A stretch of DNA of 64,000 bases from Pikeienuella litoralis (GCF_037646705.1 NZ_JBBHER010000002.1:667777-731776); one strand, 5' to 3'. Positions 27,751 to 37,475 are shown, counted from the stretch's first letter. The notes: generated from the sequence alone by a model not told the origin. Made by a program: numbers and translations.

Positions 27751-29403
27751 ATGAGCAACAGCGCCGTCAGCGCCAACCGGCTTGAGCTTTTGCAGATCGC
27801 GGATGCGGTCGCGCGGGAGAAGCTGATAGACCCCGAGCTGGTGATCGAGGCGATGGAGGACAGTCTCGGGAAGGCCGCGCGCTCGCGCTACGGCGCGGAG
27901 CTGGACATTCGCGCGCATATCGACCGGAAATCCGGCGAGATGACCATGTTCCGGGCGCGCGAGGTCGTCGAGGAGGTCGAAAACCACGCGACCGAGATCA
28001 GCCTCGAGGAGGCCCACGCGAAGAATCCGGAGGCCGAGCTCGGCTCGATCATGACCGATCCGCTGCCGGCGATGGATTTCGGCCGGGTCGCGGCGCAGAC
28101 CGCCAAGCAGGTCATCGTGCAGAAGGTCCGCGACGCGGAGCGCGAGCGGACCTACAACGAGTTCAAGGACCGGGTCGGCGAGATCATCAACGGCGTCGTG
28201 CGCCGGGTCGAATACGGCAATGTCATCGTCGATCTTGGGCGGGGCGAAGGCATCATCCGCCGCGATCAGCTGATCGCGCGGGAGGCGTTCCGCGCCGGAG
28301 ACCGGGTGCGCTCCTATATCCGCGAGGTGAAGGAGGAGGCCCGCGGGCCGCAGATCTTCCTCTCGCGCACCGCGCCGGAGTTCATGGCCGCGCTGTTCAA
28401 GATGGAGGTGCCGGAGATCTATGACGGCGTCATCGAGATCAAGGCGGTGGCCCGCGATCCGGGTTCGCGCGCCAAGATCGGCGTGATCTCGTATGATTCG
28501 GGCATCGATCCGGTCGGCGCCTGCGTCGGCATGCGGGGCTCCCGCGTGCAGGCGGTGGTCTCGGAGCTGAACGGCGAGAAGATCGACATCATCCCCTGGA
28601 CCGAGGACGGGGCGACCTTCCTCGTCAACGCGCTCCAGCCCGCCGAGGTGACGAAGGTGGTGATGGACGAGGAGGCCGGGCGCGTCGAGGTGGTGGTGCC
28701 GGACGAACAGCTCTCGCTGGCGATCGGGCGGCGCGGGCAAAATGTGCGCCTCGCCTCGCAGCTGACCGGCTGGGACATCGACATCATGACCGAGCAGGAG
28801 GAATCCGAGCGTCGCCAGGCCGAGTTCACGGAACGCACCGCGATGTTCCAGGACGCGATGAACGTCGATGAGATGGTCGCGCAGCTTCTGGTCTCCGAAG
28901 GGTTCGCGACGCTGGAGGAGGTCGCTTTCGTCGAGCTGGACGAATTGACGGCGATCGAAGGGTTCGACGAGGAGACCGCCGAAGAGCTGCAGGCGCGCGC
29001 GCGCGAAAGCCTCGAAGAGCTGAACGCCAAGGCGGTGGAGACCGCGCGGAGCCTCGGAGTCGAAGAGGCGTTGATCGAATTCGACGGGCTCAGCCCGCAG
29101 ATGGTTCTGGCGCTGGCCGAAGACGGCATAAAGACGCTGGACGAATTCGCGAAATGCGCGGACTGGGAACTGGCTGGCGGCTGGTCGACCATAGGCGGCA
29201 AGCGGGTGAAGGATGAGGGGCTGTTGGAGAAGTTCGACGTCAGCCTGGAAGAGGCGCAATATCTGGTGATGAACGCGCGAGTCGCGCTGGGCATCGTCAA
29301 CGCCGACGATGTGGTCTATGAAAGCGTCGCTGAAGAAGAGGAGGCGCCAGCCCCCGCGCCGAAGCCGACCTCAGCGGCGGACGCGCTTTTCGCGCGGCGC
29401 TGA
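27751..29403 (+). CDS. nusA: Transcription termination/antitermination protein NusA
   Basis: RNA polymerase-bound factor that modulates pausing, termination and antitermination. About 550 aa from ATG 27751, one base after the rimP stop. Order: N-terminal RNAP-binding domain (1-130), S1 domain (GVVRRVEYGNVIVDLG near 150), two KH domains (GACVGMRGSRVQAV and LAIGRRGQNVRLA), then C-terminal acidic helix-hairpin repeats. NusA often represses its own operon in enterics; the leader terminator upstream would suit that. Confidence 0.96.
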   Translation: MSNSAVSANRLELLQIADAVAREKLIDPELVIEAMEDSLGKAARSRYGAELDIRAHIDRKSGEMTMFRAREVVEEVENHATEISLEEAHAKNPEAELGSIMTDPLPAMDFGRVAAQTAKQVIVQKVRDAERERTYNEFKDRVGEIINGVVRRVEYGNVIVDLGRGEGIIRRDQLIAREAFRAGDRVRSYIREVKEEARGPQIFLSRTAPEFMAALFKMEVPEIYDGVIEIKAVARDPGSRAKIGVISYDSGIDPVGACVGMRGSRVQAVVSELNGEKIDIIPWTEDGATFLVNALQPAEVTKVVMDEEAGRVEVVVPDEQLSLAIGRRGQNVRLASQLTGWDIDIMTEQEESERRQAEFTERTAMFQDAMNVDEMVAQLLVSEGFATLEEVAFVELDELTAIEGFDEETAEELQARARESLEELNAKAVETARSLGVEEALIEFDGLSPQMVLALAEDGIKTLDEFAKCADWELAGGWSTIGGKRVKDEGLLEKFDVSLEEAQYLVMNARVALGIVNADDVVYESVAEEEEAPAPAPKPTSAADALFARR

Positions 29404-29423
29404 GCGCCGGACGGAGCCGGCTG

Positions 29424-30044
29424 GTGACCCGGGGCGGCGTCTTGAAGAATCGGGACGAACCGGAGCGGCGCTGTATCGCCACGGGCGATAGCGGGGGAAC
29501 GGAGCGGATGATCCGCTTCGTCCTTGATCCGGAGGGTCGGTTGACGCCCGATCTCGCGGGCCGGCTGCCTGGTCGCGGCGTCTGGCTTACGGCGGAGCGG
29601 GACCTGGTCGACCGGGCGGTGAAGAAGCGCTTGTTTTCGCGGGGCTTTCGCCAGCCGGTGGAGGCGCCGGCGGACCTGGCCGATCGCCTCGAGGCGCTTC
29701 TGGCGACGCGGGTGATCGAGGCGCTGGGCCTCGCCCGGAAGGCGGGTCTGGCGGTGACGGGGTTTGAAAAGGCGCGCGCGCGGCTCAAGAAAAGGCCGGT
29801 TGGCGCGCTTCTGGCGGCGGCGGACGGGGCGGAAGACGGGCGCCGGAAGCTGGCCGCGCTGGCGAAGGCGCTCGAGCAGGCGGGCCGAAAGGCGACGCCG
29901 CTGGTCGAGACGCTGCGAGGCGATGAGTTGAGTTTGGCCTTTGGCCGCGATTCGGTGATACACGCCGTGCTCGATGAAGGCGGCGCAACCGATCGCGTGG
30001 TCCGGGAGGCGCGTCGGCTGGACGGTTTCCGCCGGTCGGGGTAA
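29424..30044 (+). CDS. ylxR: YlxR-family RNA-binding protein (DUF448 plus L7Ae-like domain)
   Basis: 206 aa. The N-terminal DUF448/YlxR domain has the RRCIATG motif and the basic LPGRGVWL turn. The C-terminal part (about 95-175, with LGLARKAGLAVTGFEK) resembles an L7Ae/L30e fold, the fused form usual in alphaproteobacteria. GTG 29424 start. Always found between nusA and infB; the exact function is unclear, with an RNA or nucleoid role suggested in Gram-positives. Confidence 0.85.
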   Translation: MTRGGVLKNRDEPERRCIATGDSGGTERMIRFVLDPEGRLTPDLAGRLPGRGVWLTAERDLVDRAVKKRLFSRGFRQPVEAPADLADRLEALLATRVIEALGLARKAGLAVTGFEKARARLKKRPVGALLAAADGAEDGRRKLAALAKALEQAGRKATPLVETLRGDELSLAFGRDSVIHAVLDEGGATDRVVREARRLDGFRRSG

Positions 30045-30127
30045 GGAACGTCGCGCAAGGCTATGCTGCGGGACGGATACGAGATGAAACGGGCGGGGAC
30101 GGCTCCGCCCAGTGATATGGATGTCTG

Positions 30128-33100
30128 ATGAGCGACAACGAAGACGAAAGCGGCAAGGGCGGCAGGACGATCAGCCTGCGGGGCGGCGGCACGGAGACGA
30201 GCCGTGTGCGGCAGAGCTTCAGCCATGGCCGGACGAAATCGGTGGTCGTCGAAAAGAAACGCAAGCGGGTCGTGGTGGCGGGCCAGAGCGGCGGCGTAAC
30301 GCCGCTCGTCCCGAAACCGGCGGCCCCGAAACCTGCGCCAGCGGCCCCGCCGCCGGCGGCGGCGACCCCTAAGGCGCCGGAGCCGGCGCCGAAGAGCGCG
30401 CCGTCCGCGCCGGCCGCCGCGCCGAAGCCGGCGGCGACCGTCGCTCCGAAGCCCGCCCCCGCCGCTCCCGCGGCGGCGCCGGCGAAGCCGCCCGCCGCGC
30501 CTGAACCGGCGGCGACGGAAGAGGCGAAGTCTTCGCCAACGCCAACGCCAACGCCGGCGCCCGCGCCGAAGCCGGCGCCGGCGCCGGCGGCGAGCGAGGC
30601 CAAGCCCGCTGAGAAACCCGCCGAAGCCAAGCCTGCGGAGACGAAACCGGAGACGCCGCCAGCGGCGGCCGCCCCGGTGAAGCCGAAGGCGGCCAAGCCT
30701 GCGGTTGAAGAGCCCCGCCCGGCGAAACCCGCGGCGAAGCCCGCCGCGCGGCCGGCGCCGAAGGCGGAGAGGGCGCCGGTCGGCGCTCCTCGTCGCGGCG
30801 CGGATCCGAAACGCGCCGGCGTCCGTGGGCGCGGCGAGAAACCGGCGATGCTGAAGACGCTGTCCAAGGAAGAGTACGAGCGCCGGATCAAGGCGCTGCA
30901 GGCCGCCAAGGCGGACGAAGGCGCGCGCCGTGAGCGCGAGGCTGAAGAGGCGCGTCGGCGCGAGGAAGAGCGGGAAGCTCGCCGCGCCGAGCTGGAGGAG
31001 GCGCGCCGCCGCGAGGAAGAGGAAGCGATTCGCCGCGAGCGTGAGGAAGCCGAGCGGCTTGAGCGCCAGAAGGCGGAAGAGGCGGCCAAGGCGCGCGCCG
31101 CGGCTGCGGCCGCGCGCACGGAATCGAGCAGCGCGCCGGACCCGTCCGGACCGCCGCCCGAAGACGATCGCGGCGGCAGGCGGCGCGCGACTCCGGGCGC
31201 GCCCGGAGGCGACGCGAAACGCCAGCAGCCCACCCCCGCCCGCACGCCCCGCGTCGGCGGCGATCGGCGCCGGTCCGGCAAGCTCACGATCGCGCAGGCG
31301 ACCGGCGACAACGAACAGGGCCGTCAGCGCAGCCTGGCGGCGATGCGTCGCCGGCAGGAGCGCGGCAAGCGCAAGAGCGGCGGCGGCGGCGAACGTGAAA
31401 AGGTGGTCCGCGATGTGACGATCCCGGACATCATCACGGTGCAGGAACTCGCCAACCGCATGGCGGAGCGGGTCGCGGACGTGATCAAGGCGCTGATGGC
31501 GAACGGCGTGATGGCGACGCAAAACCAGTCGATCGACGCGGACACGGCCGAGTTGATCGTCAGCGAGTTCGGCCACAAGGTGATCCGTGTTTCGGAATCC
31601 GACGTGGAGACGGCGATCACCAGCGATGATGACGATGAAGACGCCCTGCAGCCGCGCGCCCCTGTGGTGACGGTGATGGGCCATGTCGATCACGGCAAGA
31701 CGTCCGTGCTCGACGCGCTGCGCAAGACCAACGTGGCCACCGGCGAAGCCGGCGGAATCACCCAGCATATCGGCGCCTATCAGATCACGACGGAGGGTGG
31801 GCAGAAGATCACCTTCCTCGATACGCCGGGTCACGCCGCCTTCACCTCGATGCGCGCCCGGGGCGCGCATGTCACCGATATCGTGGTGCTGGTCGTGGCG
31901 GCGGATGACGCGGTGATGCCGCAGACGGTGGAGGCGATCAACCACGCCAAGGCGGCCAACGCGCCGATCATCGTGGCGATCAACAAGATCGACCTTCCCG
32001 CGGCGGATCCGCAGAAGGTCCGGACCGACCTCCTTCGGCACAACGTCATCGTGGAGGAGATGTCGGGCGACGTTCTCGATGTCGAGGTGTCCGCGCTGAA
32101 GGGAACCGGGCTCGACAAGCTGGTCGAGACCATCGTGCTTCAGGCGGAACTTCTGGATCTGAAGGCGAACCCGGATCGCGCCGCCGAAGGCGCGGTGATC
32201 GAAGCGCAGCTCGATGTCGGGCGCGGCCCGGTGGCGACGGTGCTGGTGCAGCGGGGCACGCTCCGCCGCGGCGATATCTTCGTCGTCGGCGAACAATGGG
32301 GCAAGGTGCGCGCGCTGATCGACAGCAATGGCCACCGCGTGAAGGAAGCCGGCCCCTCGGTCCCGGTCGAGGTTCTCGGCCTCAACGGCACGCCGCAGGC
32401 GGGCGACGTTCTGAACGTCGTCTCGGGAGAGACCGAGGCGCGGGAGATCGCGGATTACCGCCAGCGCAAGGCGCGCGAGCTCCAGGGCAATATCGGCTCC
32501 GGCGTGACGCTGGACCAGCTTCTGGCGCAGGCCAAGGCGGGCGAGGCGATGTCCGAGCTGCCGATCGTCGTCAAGGCCGACGTGCAGGGGTCGGCCGAGG
32601 CGATCGCCCAGGCGATGGACAAACTCGGCAACGAAGAGGTCCGGGTGCGGGTGCTGCATTCCGGCGTCGGCGCGATCACCGAATCCGACGTCACGCTGGC
32701 CGAGGCTTCGGGCGCGCCGATCATCGGCTTCAACGTGCGGGCCAACGCGCAGGCGCGGAGCGCGGCGCAACAGAAGGGCGTCGAAATCCGCTACTACTCG
32801 ATCATCTACAACCTTGTGGATGACATAAAGGCCGCGGCTTCGGGGCTTCTCTCGGACGAGGTGCGGGAGACCTTCATCGGCTACGCGACGATCAAGGAGG
32901 TGTTCAAGATCACCGGCACGGGCAAGGTCGCGGGCTGTATCGTCACCGAAGGCGTCGCGCGGCGTTCCGCCGGCGTGCGCCTGCTGCGCGACGATGTGGT
33001 GATCCACACCGGCAAGCTGAAGACCCTCAAGCGCTTCAAGGATGAAGTGAAAGAGGTGCAGGTGAGCCAGGAGTGCGGCATGGCCTTCGAGAATTACGAG

Positions 33101-33163
33101 GACATCCGGGAAGGCGATGTGATCGAGATTTTCGAGACGGAGACGATCGAGCGCACGCTCTGA
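30128..33163 (+). CDS. infB: Translation initiation factor IF-2
   Basis: GTPase that places initiator tRNA on the ribosome. 1011 aa. An N-terminal ISLRGGG segment is followed by a long Pro/Ala/Lys linker (about 55-240) that includes short tandem codon repeats coding TPTPTP, then an Arg/Glu-rich charged helix (about 250-320) and the conserved IF2 N-domain. The G domain has GHVDHGKT (518-525), DTPGHAAF and NKID. Domains II-IV follow, ending IFETETIERTL. The linker makes it longer than the 890-aa E. coli protein. Confidence 0.97.
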   Translation: MSDNEDESGKGGRTISLRGGGTETSRVRQSFSHGRTKSVVVEKKRKRVVVAGQSGGVTPLVPKPAAPKPAPAAPPPAAATPKAPEPAPKSAPSAPAAAPKPAATVAPKPAPAAPAAAPAKPPAAPEPAATEEAKSSPTPTPTPAPAPKPAPAPAASEAKPAEKPAEAKPAETKPETPPAAAAPVKPKAAKPAVEEPRPAKPAAKPAARPAPKAERAPVGAPRRGADPKRAGVRGRGEKPAMLKTLSKEEYERRIKALQAAKADEGARREREAEEARRREEEREARRAELEEARRREEEEAIRREREEAERLERQKAEEAAKARAAAAAARTESSSAPDPSGPPPEDDRGGRRRATPGAPGGDAKRQQPTPARTPRVGGDRRRSGKLTIAQATGDNEQGRQRSLAAMRRRQERGKRKSGGGGEREKVVRDVTIPDIITVQELANRMAERVADVIKALMANGVMATQNQSIDADTAELIVSEFGHKVIRVSESDVETAITSDDDDEDALQPRAPVVTVMGHVDHGKTSVLDALRKTNVATGEAGGITQHIGAYQITTEGGQKITFLDTPGHAAFTSMRARGAHVTDIVVLVVAADDAVMPQTVEAINHAKAANAPIIVAINKIDLPAADPQKVRTDLLRHNVIVEEMSGDVLDVEVSALKGTGLDKLVETIVLQAELLDLKANPDRAAEGAVIEAQLDVGRGPVATVLVQRGTLRRGDIFVVGEQWGKVRALIDSNGHRVKEAGPSVPVEVLGLNGTPQAGDVLNVVSGETEAREIADYRQRKARELQGNIGSGVTLDQLLAQAKAGEAMSELPIVVKADVQGSAEAIAQAMDKLGNEEVRVRVLHSGVGAITESDVTLAEASGAPIIGFNVRANAQARSAAQQKGVEIRYYSIIYNLVDDIKAAASGLLSDEVRETFIGYATIKEVFKITGTGKVAGCIVTEGVARRSAGVRLLRDDVVIHTGKLKTLKRFKDEVKEVQVSQECGMAFENYEDIREGDVIEIFETETIERTL

Positions 33164-33187
33164 TCTCTGACGACGGTGCATGTATGA

Positions 33188-33214
33188 GAGAGAGCGGGCG
33201 AGGCCCGCTCTCTC
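33188..33214 (+). terminator. Perfect 12-bp hairpin between infB and rbfA
   Basis: GAGAGAGCGGGC (33188-33199), loop GAG, and its exact complement (33203-33214). No T-tract follows, so it is more likely an mRNA processing or stability element, or a weak terminator. Confidence 0.5.
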
Positions 33215-33233
33215 GCGTTCGGGAGGGCTCGGT

Positions 33234-33647
33234 ATGGCGAAACAGAGACGAGACGGCGCGACCGGACCCTCGCAACGTCAGCTCAGGGTCGGCGAGGTCG
33301 TGCGCCGCGCGCTTTCGGACGCGCTGATCCGGGGCGAGACCCACGAGCCGGAGCTGGACGGCGCGTCGATCACGGTGACCGAAGTGCGGCTTTCGCCGGA
33401 TCTGAAGATCGCGACCGCGTATGTGATGCCGCTCGGCGGCGCGAACGGGCAGGCGACGGTGAAGGCGCTGGCGCGCGCGAAGGGCGAGTTGAGGCGGATT
33501 GTCGGCAGGGAGACGCAGCTCAAGTTCACGCCGGATCTCCGGTTCCGGCTCGATGACGTCTTTGACCATTTCGATGAAACCCGCCGGCTTCTGAATGACC
33601 CGCGCGTGCGTCGCGACCTGGACGCCGGAGACGAGCGGGAGGACTGA
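33234..33647 (+). CDS. rbfA: Ribosome-binding factor A
   Basis: Cold-shock-related factor that matures the 16S rRNA 5' end. 137 aa, a single KH-like fold. RQLRVGEVVRRALSDAL at the N-terminus and the closing FRLDDVFDHFDETRRLL are typical. ATG 33234 has a GGAGGG site upstream. Part of the infB-rbfA-truB-rpsO-pnp order conserved across proteobacteria. Ends with an acidic tail. Confidence 0.94.
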   Translation: MAKQRRDGATGPSQRQLRVGEVVRRALSDALIRGETHEPELDGASITVTEVRLSPDLKIATAYVMPLGGANGQATVKALARAKGELRRIVGRETQLKFTPDLRFRLDDVFDHFDETRRLLNDPRVRRDLDAGDERED

Positions 33648-33723
33648 TCCTCCATCCGGCGCGGCGGCGCGAAGCGCCATGGCGGCTTCTTGTCCTGATC
33701 GGGCGTATCTGGAATAGGACGCC

Positions 33724-33748
33724 CCCGGCCTCATGCCGGGTTTTCTTT
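33724..33748 (+). terminator. Intrinsic terminator between rbfA and truB
   Basis: CCCGGC (33724-33729), a 5-nt loop and GCCGGG (33735-33740), then TTTTCTTT. The ribosome binding site of truB begins only 7 nt later, so read-through must be partial unless truB has a promoter of its own. Confidence 0.65.
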
Positions 33749-33765
33749 CCGAACGGAGGGCCGAT

Positions 33766-34665
33766 ATGGCGCGGCGGAAGCGCGGACAGGCGATCGATGG
33801 CTGGCTGATCGTGGACAAGCCCGAAGGCGTGACCTCGACGCAGGTCGTCGGTCGGGCGCGCTGGGCGTTCGATGCGCAGAAAGCTGGGCACGCCGGCACG
33901 CTCGATCCGTTGGCGACGGGGCTGCTCGCCGTCGCGCTCGGCGAGGCGACCAAGACGGTTCCCTATGCGCAGGAAGGATTGAAGACCTACCGTTTCACGC
34001 TCCGCTGGGGCGAGGCGACGACGACCGACGACCGCGAGGGCGAGGTCTTCGCGCGCTCGGCCCACAGACCCGGGGTCGACGATATCCTCGCGGTCCTGCC
34101 CGAATTCATCGGCGACGTGATGCAGACTCCGCCGATGTTCTCCGCGATCAAGGTCTCCGGGGCGCGCGCCTATGATCTGGCGCGACGAGGCGAAGACGTC
34201 GCGCTGGCGGCGCGCCCGATTTTTATCGAGACGCTCTCTCTCGTCGACGCGCCGGACGCCGACCATGCGGTTTTCGAGATGGTGTGCGGCAAGGGCGGCT
34301 ATGTCCGCGCGGTGGCGCGCGATCTTGGCGAGGCGCTCGGAACCCGCGCCCATGTGACCGCGCTTCGGCGCGTTGCGTCCGGCGGGTTTTCTCTGGCGGA
34401 CGCGGTCGGGCTCGAGGCGCTCGAAGGGTTTCGCGGCGACCCGGCCGCATCGGCGCGCCTTCTTCCGGTCTCGGCGGGGCTCGCGGGCGCGCCTTGCGTG
34501 GAGGTCGGCCCCGAGGCGGCGGCGCGGCTCTCCGCCGGCGATGGAAGCGCCGCTCCGCTCCTCGATGCTCCGGTTTACTGGGCGGCGGCCGCCGGCGTTC
34601 CGGTCGCCATCCTCGGGTGCGAGGGGGGGGAGACGAAAATCCGCCGGGTCTTTCGCTTCTCCTGA
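33766..34665 (+). CDS. truB: tRNA pseudouridine(55) synthase
   Basis: Makes pseudouridine 55 in the T-loop of most tRNAs. 299 aa. ATG 33766 has GGAGGG 6 nt upstream; an in-frame ATG at 33733 overlaps the terminator and adds 11 residues. The catalytic Asp is in AGHAGTLDPLATGLL, preceded by WLIVDKPEGVTS. KGGYVRAVARDLG is the second RNA-binding motif. A C-terminal PUA-like region completes it. Confidence 0.95.
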   Translation: MARRKRGQAIDGWLIVDKPEGVTSTQVVGRARWAFDAQKAGHAGTLDPLATGLLAVALGEATKTVPYAQEGLKTYRFTLRWGEATTTDDREGEVFARSAHRPGVDDILAVLPEFIGDVMQTPPMFSAIKVSGARAYDLARRGEDVALAARPIFIETLSLVDAPDADHAVFEMVCGKGGYVRAVARDLGEALGTRAHVTALRRVASGGFSLADAVGLEALEGFRGDPAASARLLPVSAGLAGAPCVEVGPEAAARLSAGDGSAAPLLDAPVYWAAAAGVPVAILGCEGGETKIRRVFRFS

Positions 34666-34830
34666 CCCTCGGCGCCGGCGCGGAACGGCCCCTCTTTCAA
34701 TTTCCGCCGAAAGGCGCCATAAGCCGCGCTTCTGAAGCCGACCGCTTCGACCTCGCTGGACGACATCCCGGTGACGGCCGGGCGGATCGGGAAAACCGCC
34801 CGCAAGGGCCATTCTCTCAAGGAGACCCCG

Positions 34831-35100
34831 ATGTCGATTACACCGGAGCGGAAAGCCGCGCTCGTCAAGGAATATGCAATCAAGGAAGGCGACACCGGCT
34901 CGCCCGAGGTGCAGGTCGCGATTCTCACGCATCGGATCGCCGCGCTGACGGAGCATTTCCGGACCAACAAGAAAGACAACCACAGCCGCCGCGGCCTGCT
35001 CAAGATGGTCAGCCGGCGCAGGAAGTTGCTGGATTACGCCCGATCGAAAGACGAGGAGCGGTATCTCAGTCTGATCAAGAAGCTCGGAATTCGCCGCTGA
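34831..35100 (+). CDS. rpsO: 30S ribosomal protein S15
   Basis: 89-aa primary 16S rRNA-binding protein, standard length. The conserved GDTGSPEVQVAILTHRI and KKDNHSRRGLLKMVSRRRKLLDY motifs are complete. ATG 34831 has AAGGAGA upstream. The 165-bp gap after truB is probably its promoter and, by analogy with other bacteria, an S15-responsive leader; I could not recognise a known S15 leader fold. Confidence 0.97.
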   Translation: MSITPERKAALVKEYAIKEGDTGSPEVQVAILTHRIAALTEHFRTNKKDNHSRRGLLKMVSRRRKLLDYARSKDEERYLSLIKKLGIRR

Positions 35101-35114
35101 AGGCGGAAGGTTGA

Positions 35115-35146
35115 AGCGCGCCGCTGCGGCGCGCTTTTCCATTTTT
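35115..35146 (+). terminator. Intrinsic terminator of rpsO
   Basis: A 9-bp perfect stem (35115-35123 with 35127-35135), loop CTG, followed by TTTTCCATTTTT. It lies 14 nt after the rpsO stop. A typical rpsO-pnp intergenic terminator. Confidence 0.8.
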
Positions 35147-35166
35147 CCGGCAGAGATTTCGGCGCG

Positions 35167-35192
35167 GCGCGCCCCGCCGCGGCGGGGCGCGC
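35167..35192 (+). promoter_or_regulatory. GC-rich hairpin in the pnp leader
   Basis: A perfect 12-bp stem (35167-35178 with 35181-35192). No U-tract. In enterics RNase III cuts a leader hairpin of pnp and PNPase then represses its own mRNA; this hairpin is placed where such a site would be expected. Confidence 0.5.
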
Positions 35193-35329
35193 AATGTCAG
35201 GGAATAGTCACGAGCGCGCTGTCTTCGGCCCCCGGCGCCGCGCATCATCATTTCAGGGAGCCATGGCCCATATGAGGCCGCAACGCGGAACGCGCCCAAG
35301 GGGGCGCCGACCGTCCGAAAGGGATACGC

Positions 35330-37447
35330 ATGTTCGATATCACGAAAAAATCCATCGAGTGGGGCGGCGAGACGCTGACGCTGGAGACGGGCAAGATCGC
35401 TCGCCAGGCGGATGGCGCGGTGGTCGCCACCCTGGGCGAGACCTCGGTCCTCGCCGCGGTGGTCTTTGAAAAGAAGCCCAAGCCCGGCTTGGATTTCTTT
35501 CCCCTGACCGTTCATTATCAGGAAAAATACTACGCTGCGGGCAAGATCCCCGGCGGCTTCTTCAAGCGCGAGGCGCGCCCGACGGAGAAGGAGACGCTGA
35601 CCTCCCGCCTGATCGACCGGCCGATTCGGCCGCTTTTCGTGCCGGGCTTCAAGCATGAGACGCAGGTGATCTGCACCGTGCTTTCCCATGATCTGGAGAA
35701 TGACCCGGACGTGGTGGCGATGATCGCCGCCTCCGCGGCGCTGACGATCTCCGGCGCGCCGTTCCGCGGCCCGATCGGCTGTGTGCGCGTCGGCTTCAAC
35801 GCCGATGGCGAATACATGCAGAACCCGAAGCAGGACGAGACGAAGGATAGCCGGCTGAACATGGTTCTCGCCGGCACCAAGAGCGCGGTGATGATGGTCG
35901 AATCGGAGGCCAGCGAGCTTTCCGAAGAGGAGATGCTCGGCGCCGTCACCTTCGGGCACAAGGCGATGCAGCCGGTGATCGACATGATCATCTCCCTCGC
36001 CGAGGAGTGCGCCAAGGAGCCCTATGACTTCGTTCCGGCCGACAATTCGGCGCTCTACGCGAAGGTGAAGGATCTTGGCGAGGCGGCGATGCGCGCCGCC
36101 TTCGCGATCACCGACAAGCAGGAACGGCAGGCCGCCGTCGCCGCCGCGCGCGAGACGATCAAGGCCGGGCTCTCCGAGGAGGAGGCCGAGATCGCGGCCA
36201 AGGGGCTCTTCAAGGATCTCGAGGCCGAAGTGGTTCGCGGCGACATCATCAAGACCGGCAAGCGGATCGACGGGCGCGACCTCGTCACCGTGCGTCCGAT
36301 CGTCTCCGAGGTCGGCATTCTCAACCGCACGCATGGCTCGGCGCTTTTCACCCGCGGCGAGACGCAGGCGCTGGTCGTGACCACGCTCGGCACCGGCGAC
36401 GATGAGCAGATGATCGACGCGCTGGAAGGCATGTATCGCAGCAACTTCATGCTGCACTACAACTTCCCGCCGTATTCGGTCGGCGAAGCGGGGCGGATGA
36501 TGGGCCCGGGCCGCCGCGAGATCGGGCATGGCAAGCTCGCCTGGCGCGCGCTCCAGGCGGTTCTGCCGCCGGCGACGGAGTTCCCCTACACGATCCGCAT
36601 CGTCTCGGAGATCACCGAGTCGAACGGCTCGTCCTCGATGGCCAGCGTCTGCGGCGCGTCGCTCTCGATGATGGACGCGGGCGTCCCGTTGAAGGCGCCG
36701 GTCGCGGGCGTCGCGATGGGGCTGATCCTGCAGGATGACGGCCAGTTCGCGGTGCTGACGGATATTCTTGGCGACGAGGACCATCTCGGCGACATGGACT
36801 TCAAGGTCGCGGGCACCGAATCCGGCGTCACCTCGCTGCAGATGGACATCAAGGTCGCAGGGATCACCGAGGAGATCATGCGCGTCGCGCTCGCTCAGGC
36901 GAAATCGGGCCGCAAGCATATTCTCGGCGAGATGAGCAAGGCGCTGTCGGCCGGGCGGTCGGAGTTCTCCGCGCATGCGCCGCGGATCGAGACGATGCAG
37001 ATCAATCCGGACAAGATCCGGGAAGTGATCGGCTCGGGCGGCAAGGTGATCCGCTCCATCGTCGAGGAATCGGGCGCCAAGGTCGATATCAACGACGAGG
37101 GCATCATCAAGATCGCCTCCGCCGATGCGGCGTGCATCGACAAGGCGCGCGAGCTGATCAACTCGATCGTCGCGGAGCCCGAGGAGGGCCGGATCTATCG
37201 CGGCAAGGTCGTGAAGATCATGGATTTCGGCGCCTTCGTGAACTTCTTCGGCAAGCGGGACGGGCTCGTCCATGTCAGCCAGATGACCTACGAGCGCGGC
37301 TCCAACCCGAAGGAGCTGGTCAAGGAAGGTCAGGAGGTCTGGGTCAAGCTGATGGGCTTCGATGATCGCGGCAAGGTGCGCCTCTCGATGAAGGTCGTCG
37401 ATCAGACGACCGGCGAAGAGATCAAGCGCGAGCAGCACGCCGACTGA
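35330..37447 (+). CDS. pnp: Polyribonucleotide nucleotidyltransferase (PNPase)
   Basis: Phosphorolytic 3'-5' exoribonuclease. 705 aa. Two RNase PH-like domains (GKIARQADGAVVATLG near the start; RGETQALVVTTLGT in the middle) flank an alpha-helical linker, then a KH domain (VIGSGGKVIRSI) and a C-terminal S1 domain (YRGKVVKIMDFGAFV). Complete. Its leader carries a strong hairpin that suggests autoregulation, and it ends at a terminator. Confidence 0.97.
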   Translation: MFDITKKSIEWGGETLTLETGKIARQADGAVVATLGETSVLAAVVFEKKPKPGLDFFPLTVHYQEKYYAAGKIPGGFFKREARPTEKETLTSRLIDRPIRPLFVPGFKHETQVICTVLSHDLENDPDVVAMIAASAALTISGAPFRGPIGCVRVGFNADGEYMQNPKQDETKDSRLNMVLAGTKSAVMMVESEASELSEEEMLGAVTFGHKAMQPVIDMIISLAEECAKEPYDFVPADNSALYAKVKDLGEAAMRAAFAITDKQERQAAVAAARETIKAGLSEEEAEIAAKGLFKDLEAEVVRGDIIKTGKRIDGRDLVTVRPIVSEVGILNRTHGSALFTRGETQALVVTTLGTGDDEQMIDALEGMYRSNFMLHYNFPPYSVGEAGRMMGPGRREIGHGKLAWRALQAVLPPATEFPYTIRIVSEITESNGSSSMASVCGASLSMMDAGVPLKAPVAGVAMGLILQDDGQFAVLTDILGDEDHLGDMDFKVAGTESGVTSLQMDIKVAGITEEIMRVALAQAKSGRKHILGEMSKALSAGRSEFSAHAPRIETMQINPDKIREVIGSGGKVIRSIVEESGAKVDINDEGIIKIASADAACIDKARELINSIVAEPEEGRIYRGKVVKIMDFGAFVNFFGKRDGLVHVSQMTYERGSNPKELVKEGQEVWVKLMGFDDRGKVRLSMKVVDQTTGEEIKREQHAD

Positions 37448-37475
37448 TCGGCGCGCGCGCCTCTGAAAAGATCAG

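Noticed and set aside
29297..33181. A reverse-strand open frame of 1294 codons opposite infB, with others of similar size opposite addA, addB and sucA
   Set aside because: In very GC-rich DNA the strand opposite a real gene often lacks stops. These translations have no domains, are rich in Arg, and oppose clear conserved genes.
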